Shown here: piece by piece, positions 17,755 to 26,732 of the stretch
Position numbering within the stretch: position 1 is the stretch's first letter
How the letters are laid out: each line of letters starts with the position of its first letter
Source: an uncultured Bacteroidota bacterium
GTDB lineage: Bacteria; Bacteroidota; Bacteroidia; AKYH767-A; 2013-40CM-41-45
Reading direction: 5' to 3'
Length of the DNA: 64,000 bases
Assembly (NCBI GenBank): GCA_937871435.1
Contig: CALMQM010000012.1
Coordinates: 1-64,000, forward strand
Notes under the pieces: model-generated
The model's database searches: none
What the model was told of the DNA's origin: nothing
What the model saw: the letters and a program-made list of their open reading frames with translations, nothing else
Translations under genes and position numbers: made by a program

Positions 17755-18735
17755 CTATGAGTGATATCCTTTTTGAATAAAGGATCGCAGATGAAAGAGA
17801 AGGTAGAAGGTAGAAATGGACAACACTATTGAAACCAAAATAAATCCGATATATTTCAACCAAAATGGATATTCAGCTCCGGGTTTTGTCGGGACTGCAG
17901 GTTGAATGATTCTTATGTCAGGAAGAAAAAGCTGATTGCTTGTCTGCGAGATCATTTTGAAAATCTTATCGGAGGTTATGAAATTGTCCCATTTAGAAGA
18001 AAATTCTTTACTCAGTGATTTGAAGTCGTCCACGGAAGAAGTCCATCTTATGTCGTTTCTGGCAATATTTGTTTGACTGATTTCATTCAATTCCGACAAA
18101 CATTGCTTTAAATTGGTATTCGCTTTTTCGTATTCTGAAGTCATTTCATTTAATATCATTTCATTCATTCGGGCTTTTTTATTCAGAGAATTAACCATGA
18201 TAGTTTGGTTCAGCTCCTGAATCTTTGAGCCAATTTCATTGGCAACATTAGCCGCAAAAACCGCATCTTTATCGCGGAAGAGTATTGAAATGATATCTCC
18301 GTTTCCAAATTTGTAATTCATATTGCTTCGGATTTTATTCCGAACGATAGATTCACCATATGGTGAATTCTCAGGAACTTTGTAATGTCCATAAAGATTA
18401 AAGGTTTTGATGAGATGATCAAACATCTCTTTTGAAAATACTATTTGTTGAATTCGAACGGAAGTAATGGATTTGGACAGGATCATTGCCATACCGGCTT
18501 CATCCACTCCTCCTTGCAGATTTGGAAGAACATAATCATTCATAGCAATCTGCAATTCGCTTTCTGACTTTTCAAATAGCGTATCGGCAAACAATAGCAA
18601 TGAAATCATTAATGCAAAAGTGAACAGGAATTTCATTTTGTTTCCAAGAATGAACTCCGGAAAGGATAAGATTCCGGTATCTGATTTTTCTGAAAGTGTA
18701 CGTACAAAGCCTGGAGAGTTCTTTTTATAGTACAT
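17755..18735 (-). CDS. Wzz/chain-length-determinant-like membrane protein
   Basis: 326 residues. A membrane helix lies near residues 34-51 and a second near 291-311. Between them is a mainly helical periplasmic domain with coiled-coil character (about 170-225, KKARMNEMILNEMTSEYEKA). The sequence IQPAVPTKPGAEYPFW just before the second helix is the proline-rich motif of Wzz proteins. These set polysaccharide chain length during Wzy-dependent polymerisation. The gene follows the O-antigen-ligase-like gene by 27 nt, consistent with a Wzy/Wzz pair. The N-terminus before the first helix is unusually long (about 33 residues). Confidence 0.75.
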   Translation of the reverse strand: MYYKKNSPGFVRTLSEKSDTGILSFPEFILGNKMKFLFTFALMISLLLFADTLFEKSESELQIAMNDYVLPNLQGGVDEAGMAMILSKSITSVRIQQIVFSKEMFDHLIKTFNLYGHYKVPENSPYGESIVRNKIRSNMNYKFGNGDIISILFRDKDAVFAANVANEIGSKIQELNQTIMVNSLNKKARMNEMILNEMTSEYEKANTNLKQCLSELNEISQTNIARNDIRWTSSVDDFKSLSKEFSSKWDNFITSDKIFKMISQTSNQLFLPDIRIIQPAVPTKPGAEYPFWLKYIGFILVSIVLSISTFYLLFHLRSFIQKGYHS

Positions 18736-18762
18736 AGGGGATGTAAATTAGAATAAATAAAA

Positions 18763-20826
18763 TTATAAAGAAGTTGAGAAACAGGAATCTTTAAGTACTT
18801 TCATAAAATCAGTTTCAGATTGTTGTGAATATTGAAAAAGTCTGTAAAAAATTTCATTGTTTTCAATCGATTTGTAATAATTGTTTCGAATTTGAATATC
18901 ACTGACAGTTGAGTCTATGACTGATCTGGTATATGCTTTAGCTATTACTGTCGCGGCTGTTTTATATTGAACCTGATCCCAGGTGAATGAGCGAATTTCA
19001 TTGTAGGCTTCATTTATTTTTCCTGTATTGTAATAAGCTACAGTCAGATTGAATTTTCCTTCAATATAATTGGGAATAATAGTAAGTAATTTTTTGAAAT
19101 AAACTATTGCTTCATCATGTTTACCCTTATTTTCCAGACAGGCGCCAATATCACTTAGAATTTGTACATGATAGGGGTTTTGAAATTCAGCTTTTTTGAA
19201 ATAAAAATAGGCAGAATCTGGATTGCCGGAATGAAAATGTGCAAAACCTTTATACCAATTCATTGGTGTGCCGGTCAGATCCAATTGAAAATAATCATTT
19301 TCTGCTTTACGAACGTTTGTTAACATTCTGGGGAAATTGCCTGAGGTTTGACTTTTGAATGCTTTTCTCATATTAACTTCACCGTTGTAACGGTCGATAC
19401 AGATGTAAAACATCCAGACACAAATTGCAATCAACAGTGTCAGTGAAGTTTTTTCTATTAATTTATTTCTATTTGTTTCACTCTGTTCATCTGAATGAAC
19501 TAGAAGAGTTCCAATTGTTAAAGCTAATAGAAAAGCGGAATAAGGACGATGCAGCGGATATCCAAAACAAGAAACAATACAGAAAGCCAACAAGCCAAGT
19601 AACATTAAGAATATTATTTTTCTTTGTGTATCATCTTTTGATTTTCTGTAAGAAACAATTCCATGAAAAACAATCGAAAAAAAGATGAAAAGAAATAATC
19701 CTAAACCTATTAATCCGTGTTCAGCAGTGATGAATAAAAATTCATTGTGTGGATGTTCATAGTGCATTACTCCCGAGTTCAGGTAAGAAGCTCCTCCGAT
19801 TCCATACTTAGGCCAGAATAATATCCAATTCGCAGTACCCATTCCGGTCCAGGTATTTTCATGGATTAATTTACCTGTATTCTTCCAGAGATATAGACGT
19901 TCGAATAGACTATTTGCTGACGTTTCTTCAACGGAAAGAGTCTTGTCTGAGTTTAAATAGTTTAAAGCAAAATGAACCTTCTCTTTTATAGGACGAAAAA
20001 GTGATAAGTCCCTACACATCCATATAATTATAACTGATAAAAGCACTCCACATGTCAGAATTAATCTGATATTTACGTACCTCTTGTTGAAGAAAAATAT
20101 ACTCTTATCTTTCACGAAGAAAGCTCCAAAGATGCTTGCACAAACAAGTAATCCGATCCAGGCACTGAGTGTTTGGAGAATGATAATAAACACGATACAT
20201 AAAGCAGTTGACACAAGGCTGATTTTTTTCCACACTCCTGTCGATAGAATGTAACCTCCGATACAAAATGGTAGCGAAAGGAGGAGAGTTTCAGAGAAGA
20301 AATTTTTATTGGATAGAGTTGATCTGATGGAAAAATCTAATACAAATAATTCATCTTTTTGAATATGTCTTATAAACATTTCAATTAATTGGATAGAGCC
20401 GAATAGTAAAAAAAGTACAATTGCGACGTTAACCCATTTGAAAGAATTAAACTTTACACGCTTATTATTGACGAAAGCAATAAGGGGAATGGTTAAGACA
20501 AAGGAAAATAACAATCGAAGTGCTTCAAAAATACCCTCCGTTTGATTTTTACTTTTAGATGTTGAAAAAGCTATCCAGCCCGCAAATAATACCAAACTTG
20601 TAATTACAACTTTGTTAGCGGTGCCAGAAGGAATAATAAAATGTTGCGGTCTTAATAAAATCAAAAGGAGTACAAGGATTGACCATACAAGTAACGCTAT
20701 AGTTTTTGGCAATAAGTCATAGTCAAGTAAAAGTTCAGAGTGTAAAAGAGGAATTACGGTAAATAAAATCAGTCCAAAGAGAAAAGCAAAAGATGAAGTT
20801 GAAAGTTTAACACTTTTATTGGCCAT
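18763..20826 (-). CDS. O-antigen ligase/polymerase family membrane protein with C-terminal TPR
   Basis: 687 residues. About 12 membrane helices occupy residues 15-480. The large periplasmic loop contains WTGMGTANW and YEHPHNEFLFITAEHG, the signature region of the Wzy_C (WaaL/Wzy) family. Residues 520-687 form soluble TPR-like helices (AYFYFKKAEFQNPYHVQIL, AIVYFKKLLTIIPNYIEGKF). WaaL/Wzy proteins join or polymerise undecaprenyl-linked glycans on the periplasmic side. Ligase and polymerase cannot be told apart from sequence. In T9SS organisms such enzymes also build the LPS that anchors cargo. Its neighbour is Wzz-like, and a T9SS cargo gene diverges from it. Confidence 0.85.
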   Translation of the reverse strand: MANKSVKLSTSSFAFLFGLILFTVIPLLHSELLLDYDLLPKTIALLVWSILVLLLILLRPQHFIIPSGTANKVVITSLVLFAGWIAFSTSKSKNQTEGIFEALRLLFSFVLTIPLIAFVNNKRVKFNSFKWVNVAIVLFLLFGSIQLIEMFIRHIQKDELFVLDFSIRSTLSNKNFFSETLLLSLPFCIGGYILSTGVWKKISLVSTALCIVFIIILQTLSAWIGLLVCASIFGAFFVKDKSIFFFNKRYVNIRLILTCGVLLSVIIIWMCRDLSLFRPIKEKVHFALNYLNSDKTLSVEETSANSLFERLYLWKNTGKLIHENTWTGMGTANWILFWPKYGIGGASYLNSGVMHYEHPHNEFLFITAEHGLIGLGLFLFIFFSIVFHGIVSYRKSKDDTQRKIIFLMLLGLLAFCIVSCFGYPLHRPYSAFLLALTIGTLLVHSDEQSETNRNKLIEKTSLTLLIAICVWMFYICIDRYNGEVNMRKAFKSQTSGNFPRMLTNVRKAENDYFQLDLTGTPMNWYKGFAHFHSGNPDSAYFYFKKAEFQNPYHVQILSDIGACLENKGKHDEAIVYFKKLLTIIPNYIEGKFNLTVAYYNTGKINEAYNEIRSFTWDQVQYKTAATVIAKAYTRSVIDSTVSDIQIRNNYYKSIENNEIFYRLFQYSQQSETDFMKVLKDSCFSTSL

Positions 20827-20895
20827 GGTATTTTTAAAAAGATTACTTTAGTCTTGAGTTTGCAAGATAAATTTTAAATTATTAAATTTTATAAT

Positions 20896-23817
20896 ATGAG
20901 AAAATTAACTTTTATTATCGTTGTTTTGTTTTTTCATTTATTAAGTTTCATTTCATTCGGACAAACAATAGTGAGTGTTGTTCCAAACTCAGGTACCCCG
21001 GGAAATGTTATTTCATCTGTAATTACAGGGCAGAATACACTATTTATGAACGGCAGCCCAATGGGAATAAATTCTATTTATTTAGGGAATAATGATTGTG
21101 TGAATGCTGTTGGTTCTTCAATCAATGTAATAGATGATGAGCATTTGAATGTTGATTTTACGATTCCCCCGGCTTTAGGTAATGGTTCATATGACTTGCA
21201 TATTATAACAAATGACCAGAGTCAGTATTTTTTATCCGGAGGATTCAATATTACAGGTGGTACGACTTATGGACTTACTTCGGTAAGCCCGGATACGGTG
21301 CATGAAAATGCCACACTCAATGCCACGATAACAGGTACAGATCTCCAATCATTTTTTGCTGCAGGAAATGCACAGGTATCACTTGAAAACGGGGCAGTCT
21401 CTATCCCTGGTACTTCGGTGGTGGTTGTAAATGCAACAACTATAACGGTTGATTTCTTTGTACCTGGTTATTCAATTGATGCGAATTATGACATTCGATT
21501 AATCGGAAATGCCGGTTGTTTAAAGTTATCACAAAGTGTGCATGTGATTTCTGCTTCTACCCGAAACTTAGTATCAGTAACACCGAATACCGCAAATGCC
21601 GGAACTATCCTGAGTGCTGTTGTTACGGGACAGGATTTATATTTTATGTCAGGAACTCCACAAAATGGAATCGGTAGTATCTATCTGGAAAATTCATCCT
21701 GCAACCGATATTATGCTACCGGATTGAACCCGACTGATGAGGACCATATGAGTGTGAATTTTAGTTTCCCTGCGAATGCAACCAATGGATTTTACGCTGT
21801 GTATGCGAACTCTCTGGCCGGTGATTCATATTCTTTACCAAACGCAGTTTCATTGAGTGGAGGTGTGGACAGATTACTACAATCGCTTTCTGTGAATACA
21901 GGTGTAGCTGGTTCTTATATTGTGACACGTCTTACCGGATTGGGGTTGGATGATATTTTATCAGGCACTAATGTCAGCATCTGGCTTTCAGGACCAAATG
22001 TAACCGTGCATGATTCAGTTCACACTTTAATTTCACCAACGCAATTAGATATTGGATTCTTACTGCCCATTTATGGCGGAAATAATTTTTATGACTTACA
22101 TGTTTCATCTTCCAAAGGATGCTTCAAATTGTCTAACGCCTTTCAGATTACTGGAGGTGCTTACAGAGGATTGATTTCCATGCAACCGAATTCGGCAAAT
22201 AGGGCTGAGCAACTTACTGCTGTATTAACCGGACAATACGCCTATTTCCTCAACTCAACAAGCCCATCAATAAATTTCCAGGAAGCAAATGGTTCATTTC
22301 AGTTTAATGTCGGTGCTGCCAGCGTGACATATATTGATACAGACCATGTATCAATGGATTTCGTAGTTCCTCCAACAGCTCCCGCCGGATTTTACAATGT
22401 ACGTGCCGGACTGACTGCGCTCAACGACTCCTTAACTCTAATGTCAGGATTTGAGATTTTTGGTTATGTTGCTTCAGGTCGTGTTTTCCTTGATCTTGAT
22501 TCTAATGGAGTATTTAACACAGGTGAAATATATCTTGCGAATAAACGTGTTATACTATTGCCGGATAGCATTGTGACATTTACAGACAATAATGGCAACT
22601 ACTTCCTGCCTGTTGACAATGGAATGTATACAATTGCATGTGTCCTCGATTCTGATTGGAGCGTTACATCAGTTCCGGTGACACAAAATATTACTGTGAA
22701 TGGAGGAGATTTTTATGGATTGGATTTCGGGATTAAACCAAATCATCCTGAAGCTTCATGCGAAATCAGCATCGCTCCCGATAATCCAAGATGTCTGACG
22801 GTAAGAGATTATAGAATTAATTATACTTTCTACAGTACTGATACCTTAACAGCATACATTACCATGGTCATGGACAGTAACCTGAATTTTAGTAGTTCTG
22901 TACCATCACCTGTTTCTGTAAATGGTGATACTGTCACCTGGTCTTTCCAAATTCTACCTGTGATTGGATCAGGCATGCTGAATTGCTATGTACAAATGCC
23001 TGCAATATCAGGAACGCATCTTACCACGGCATTTCATATGGAAATCCGAGATGGCAGCGGAAATAGTATAGCAGAATCAATTGACACACTTAGACAAACT
23101 GTAACTTGTTCTTATGATCCGAACGACAAGAGTGTGAACCCTCAAGGTATTGATGCAGCTAACTATACACTCGTTGGAATGCCTCTCACTTATCAAATTC
23201 GCTTTCAAAATACTGGAAATGATACAGCCTATTTTGTACATATCCTGGATACTATAGATTCAGGATTGGATTTGAATACTTTCCAGTTTCTGTCAAGCAG
23301 TCATCCTGTTCAGGTTTTGATTCATCCAAATCGTGTTGTTGATTTCAGGTTCGATCAAATTATGTTGCCGGATAGTAACATAGATGAAACCGGAAGCCAT
23401 GGATATGTATTGTACAGGATTCGTCCAAATCAGCAATTGCAACTTCCATATGAATTATCCAACACAGGAAATATTTATTTTGATTTCAACTCTCCAGTTG
23501 CGACAAATACAACATTGAACACACTTGTAGAAACCATTCCTGTTGGTATTCCGGCTGTACATGTGGCAGCAGATGGTTCAATCCGATTGTATCCAAATCC
23601 GACTTCAAAGGATCTCTACATTGAATTCGATCAGTCGGTTCATGATCGGATGCTGGCCCAAATCTTTGACTACAAAGGATCACTTGTGATTGAGCAAACA
23701 GTGTACGGTGAAAATGCCAAACTCACTGTATCAAACCTGAATGCAGGATTGTATATGCTCGTGGTTACAGATTCAGGAAATGGACACAAGACTACCGCAC
23801 GCTTCATTAAATATTAA
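20896..23817 (+). CDS. T9SS-exported multidomain protein with five TIG-like repeats
   Basis: 973 residues. A signal peptide is followed by five about 100-residue IPT/TIG-like repeats starting near 25, 131, 226, 329 and 429. Each has SVxPNxxxxG then xxTGxxLxFM and GxYDLxV strands. Next are an SdrD_B-like fold (about 530-610, VFLDLDSNGVFNTGE) and a Bacteroidota surface domain (about 720-890) with the motif CSYDPNDKSVNPQG, recognisable as the DUF7619 type. A T9SS type A sorting domain (about 900-973, RLYPNPTSKDLYIEF) ends the protein. It probably is a surface adhesin or structural protein. No enzymatic motif is visible. It is convergent with the YjjG gene (19 nt). Confidence 0.88.
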   Translation: MRKLTFIIVVLFFHLLSFISFGQTIVSVVPNSGTPGNVISSVITGQNTLFMNGSPMGINSIYLGNNDCVNAVGSSINVIDDEHLNVDFTIPPALGNGSYDLHIITNDQSQYFLSGGFNITGGTTYGLTSVSPDTVHENATLNATITGTDLQSFFAAGNAQVSLENGAVSIPGTSVVVVNATTITVDFFVPGYSIDANYDIRLIGNAGCLKLSQSVHVISASTRNLVSVTPNTANAGTILSAVVTGQDLYFMSGTPQNGIGSIYLENSSCNRYYATGLNPTDEDHMSVNFSFPANATNGFYAVYANSLAGDSYSLPNAVSLSGGVDRLLQSLSVNTGVAGSYIVTRLTGLGLDDILSGTNVSIWLSGPNVTVHDSVHTLISPTQLDIGFLLPIYGGNNFYDLHVSSSKGCFKLSNAFQITGGAYRGLISMQPNSANRAEQLTAVLTGQYAYFLNSTSPSINFQEANGSFQFNVGAASVTYIDTDHVSMDFVVPPTAPAGFYNVRAGLTALNDSLTLMSGFEIFGYVASGRVFLDLDSNGVFNTGEIYLANKRVILLPDSIVTFTDNNGNYFLPVDNGMYTIACVLDSDWSVTSVPVTQNITVNGGDFYGLDFGIKPNHPEASCEISIAPDNPRCLTVRDYRINYTFYSTDTLTAYITMVMDSNLNFSSSVPSPVSVNGDTVTWSFQILPVIGSGMLNCYVQMPAISGTHLTTAFHMEIRDGSGNSIAESIDTLRQTVTCSYDPNDKSVNPQGIDAANYTLVGMPLTYQIRFQNTGNDTAYFVHILDTIDSGLDLNTFQFLSSSHPVQVLIHPNRVVDFRFDQIMLPDSNIDETGSHGYVLYRIRPNQQLQLPYELSNTGNIYFDFNSPVATNTTLNTLVETIPVGIPAVHVAADGSIRLYPNPTSKDLYIEFDQSVHDRMLAQIFDYKGSLVIEQTVYGENAKLTVSNLNAGLYMLVVTDSGNGHKTTARFIKY

Positions 23818-23836
23818 GCGTATGGACGACAAAGAT

Positions 23837-24532
23837 TCAGAGAAATGATTGCAATTCGGAAAGCTGACTGATTTCAAATGTAACAGCTTCCTGATGTGGT
23901 ATTTGCTCAGGATTGAAATATACCGTGTCCCAACCGGCATTTCTTGCGCCAACAATATCTATTTCTAATCCGTCTCCGATCATGAGGCACTCATCTGCTT
24001 TGGCTCCGGATTTATTCATAGAATAAAGAAAAATATTTATATCAGGTTTTTTATATCCTGTATGTTCACTGATAATTATTTCGGAGAAATATTTTGTCAG
24101 GTCAGAAGCATCCAGTTTGATTTCCTGTGCTTCCACAAAGCCATTCGTGATAATGTGCAAAGTGTATTTCTTATTTAAGTATGCAAGTGTTTCATGTGTA
24201 TGAGGAAAAAGGTGGGTCTTCCGCGGGCTCAATTGCAGATATGCCGATGGCAATTCTTTCGGAGCTGTTGTGGAATCCAATCCCAGATCCCAGAATGTGA
24301 GTTCGAACCGTTTGTCACGTAAAGTCTCTTTGTCAATAATTCCATGACGGTATTCATCCCACATCATGGCATTTCTTTCTTTGTATTTCTCGAGAAAGAG
24401 TTCAAGTGAACTCACGCCAAGACTTTCTAATTTGTATTCATGAAACAATTCCGTTAAAGTCTCTCGCGAATTACGTTCAAAGTCCCAGAGTGTATTGTCC
24501 AGATCAAAAAAAAGATGTACGTAGGATTTCAT
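23837..24532 (-). CDS. yjjG: YjjG-family HAD nucleotidase
   Basis: 231 residues of the HAD superfamily. Motif I is FFDLDNTLWDF (8-18), with a helical cap, motif II ITNG near 130 and motifs III/IV KKPDINIF and MIGDGLEIDI. The N-terminal signature and length match YjjG-type nucleotidases, which remove phosphate from (noncanonical) pyrimidine nucleoside monophosphates. It overlaps the upstream membrane-protein gene by 4 nt (ATGA). It sits in the same run as upp, so pyrimidine salvage/house-cleaning is a sensible theme. Confidence 0.82.
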   Translation of the reverse strand: MKSYVHLFFDLDNTLWDFERNSRETLTELFHEYKLESLGVSSLELFLEKYKERNAMMWDEYRHGIIDKETLRDKRFELTFWDLGLDSTTAPKELPSAYLQLSPRKTHLFPHTHETLAYLNKKYTLHIITNGFVEAQEIKLDASDLTKYFSEIIISEHTGYKKPDINIFLYSMNKSGAKADECLMIGDGLEIDIVGARNAGWDTVYFNPEQIPHQEAVTFEISQLSELQSFL

Positions 24533-25095
24533 TTAATAATTTCATTGAATGATCGGACATGTAATAGTTCAAATACAGTAGTCATCAGCAATGACCAGGT
24601 TGTGATGGAAACGAACATATAAAACAAAATCTTTCGGTTGTTTTTTTCCAGTCTCGTCATGAAAAATGTTCCAAGAGGAATAGAGAATAAGATAGGTGTG
24701 AGTATGGCCAGGCCGATCAACCCATAAGTTCTCCAGAGTTTCACCATACGTCTGTTCCTTGGAGTAAATATTTTTCTTGCCGGCAAAGTACTGTCTACAT
24801 ACTGATAATGTATCTGAATATTCTCAGAAGTATCGGCAACCGGTGGAGAGAAAAGATTATTCCGACGTTGTTTACGTTTGAAAAAAAACAAGCGGACACG
24901 ATCCCATAACTCAATCAGCCATTCACTGAAATGCATGAAAATGATTACTCCGATCATCCCACCTAAAATGGAGTACAGATTCGTTTCCAGCCAGGTGAAA
25001 TCATATTTTTCATTAAAATACACCATGGGAGGACCAACAGCAAACTTTACACTGCTGATCAGGATGAGCGATAGTATTTTGAGCAATTCCTCCAC
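24529..25095 (-). CDS. Conserved small membrane protein
   Basis: 188 residues starting at a GTG (25095). Membrane segments lie near 5-25, 42-60, 125-150 and 160-180, with a Lys/Arg-rich cytoplasmic stretch (FFFKRKQRRNN) in between. The third segment, YGLIGLAILTPILFSIPLGT, resembles the core of the putative small multidrug-export family (COG2426-like), but the match is weak. It is 47 nt after upp and overlaps yjjG by 4 nt. No transport substrate can be inferred. Confidence 0.68.
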   Translation of the reverse strand: MEELLKILSLILISSVKFAVGPPMVYFNEKYDFTWLETNLYSILGGMIGVIIFMHFSEWLIELWDRVRLFFFKRKQRRNNLFSPPVADTSENIQIHYQYVDSTLPARKIFTPRNRRMVKLWRTYGLIGLAILTPILFSIPLGTFFMTRLEKNNRKILFYMFVSITTWSLLMTTVFELLHVRSFNEIIK

Positions 25096-25142
25096 GCTTC
25101 AAAAGGAAATTTGGAATTGATTTTTGTGTGAGTGATTGCGAT

Positions 25143-25790
25143 TTACATCTTGTCGCCGTAAGCTAGATCCCCGGCATCACCAAGTCCCGGAACGATGTAA
25201 GATTGTGAAGTAAGCTCTTCATCAATGGCAGAACACCAGATGGTTACATTTTCTGACATGTGTGCTTTTACATACTCCACACCTTGTGTGCTTGCAAGTA
25301 CACTTACAATATGCGTGTGCTTGGGTGTACCGCGTTCCATCAGTGCTTTGTAAGTGGCTACAATACTTGATCCTGTTGCAAGCATTGGATCTGACAAAAT
25401 AAGTATGCGGTTGTCGAGAGAAGGGCTTCCGACATATTCCAATTTTATTTCAAAGCTTCCGTCTTTGTGATGTTTTCTGTATGCACTGATGAAAGCACTG
25501 TCGCCCTGATCAAAATAATTTAACAAACCTTCATGCAACGGTAAACCCGCTCGCAGAATAGTTCCGATAACCGGTTGTTCAGCAAGCACCGGTACATTGG
25601 CAATTCCAAGAGGTGTCGTGACTTCCCGCTCCACATAAGGAAAAGTCTTGCTGATTTCATACGCGAAAATTTCACCCAGTCTGGATAAATTTCTACGGAA
25701 TCGCATCCTGTCCTGTTGAATGTGCACATCTCTCAATTCGGAGATGTATTGATTTACGATGGAATTGTACAGACTGAGATTATTTACCAT
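25143..25790 (-). CDS. upp: Uracil phosphoribosyltransferase
   Basis: About 215 residues from the ATG at 25790; a TTG two codons earlier is also in frame. It converts uracil and PRPP to UMP. The PRPP-binding loop LILSDPMLATGSSIV, the uracil-binding tail SYIVPGLGDAGDLAYG and the RAGLPLHEG strand are all present. It follows the FemAB/GNAT gene by about 10 nt and precedes the membrane-protein gene in a minus-strand cluster. Confidence 0.95.
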   Translation of the reverse strand: MVNNLSLYNSIVNQYISELRDVHIQQDRMRFRRNLSRLGEIFAYEISKTFPYVEREVTTPLGIANVPVLAEQPVIGTILRAGLPLHEGLLNYFDQGDSAFISAYRKHHKDGSFEIKLEYVGSPSLDNRILILSDPMLATGSSIVATYKALMERGTPKHTHIVSVLASTQGVEYVKAHMSENVTIWCSAIDEELTSQSYIVPGLGDAGDLAYGDKM

Positions 25791-25800
25791 ACACAAAATG

Positions 25801-26724
25801 TCATTTGTTTTTTATCCAGCGAATCAGTGCCGGCAAGGTATTTTTTCTAATCTGTAAATATACAACTTCCTTCGAACCGAAACTCTTGTAAAAACGTGCG
25901 AGATTGGGATCCATGGATCCTTCAAAATCGAGAATCTTTTTCTCTTCCGCATGCGACTCGATAAAATGCTGAATGACTGCGCTCATTGCACCGGTTTCCC
26001 GGGCATGCTGCGAAGTACCGGAGAAGAGGAAAATATAGCCTGAATCGGTATGCAGAAAAACAGCTCCCGCAATGAATTTAGCATCAGGACTTTGCGCACC
26101 AATCAATTCAACAGACTGTTTTTTAGCAGCGGTTGAACATATGTCACGGAGGATTTGATAATCTCCTTCTTTCATCGAAGCAAATTCCTTTCCTCTTGTA
26201 GATTGGAACAATGAAATAATGGTGTCAGGAGTTATTTCTCTGCTGATGGCAATACCGGATTTTTCCGCTTTACGAATATTTCGTTTCAGGTTTTCTGAAA
26301 AACCTTTGTACAATTCTTCTTTACTCTGATTCAAATTCAGATGATGGGTCAGTTTTGGGAAAACTTCGAATTGTTTATTTTTTAAATCAAGTAAATTGGC
26401 GGTGTTCAATTGAATTTCAATTAACCTGAATTCAGTTGGAATCACATTGAGAAAATTCTCCAGGTATTCTTGTTTTATTTTTTGACTTGTAAATAATCCG
26501 AGTTGTTGTGTGAAAGACGGTTGGAACAAATATGTAAATCCGAATTTCTTTCTTTGAGTGAGCGGGAATACTGTTGTATAATTATCTTCTACCAAAGCTG
26601 ACCATCCTGGAGAAACAATATCAAGGTACCACGAGTAAGCATAAACGATGGCATTTTCGCTTTGCCTGATACAAGCGTCCCATTTTGCTTTGTCAATCTC
26701 TTTGTGTGTCAGATAAGTAATCAT
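25801..26724 (-). CDS. FemAB/GNAT-like acyltransferase
   Basis: 307 residues with two GNAT-like lobes. The second lobe contains NLKRNIRKAEKSGIAISRE (near 145-165), the pattern of FemAB/BioF2-like acetyltransferases, and ends in FEGSMDPNLARFYKSFG, typical of the family. Family members transfer aminoacyl or acetyl groups to peptidoglycan precursors, polysaccharides or lipids. Eight nt upstream is a deacetylase-like gene, so modification of an envelope glycan is the likely theme. Substrate unproven. Confidence 0.72.
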   Translation of the reverse strand: MITYLTHKEIDKAKWDACIRQSENAIVYAYSWYLDIVSPGWSALVEDNYTTVFPLTQRKKFGFTYLFQPSFTQQLGLFTSQKIKQEYLENFLNVIPTEFRLIEIQLNTANLLDLKNKQFEVFPKLTHHLNLNQSKEELYKGFSENLKRNIRKAEKSGIAISREITPDTIISLFQSTRGKEFASMKEGDYQILRDICSTAAKKQSVELIGAQSPDAKFIAGAVFLHTDSGYIFLFSGTSQHARETGAMSAVIQHFIESHAEEKKILDFEGSMDPNLARFYKSFGSKEVVYLQIRKNTLPALIRWIKNK

Positions 26725-26732
26725 CTTTTCAA

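Noticed and set aside
24529-25095. Firm assignment as small multidrug exporter
   Set aside because: Only one segment resembles that family; not enough for a functional name.
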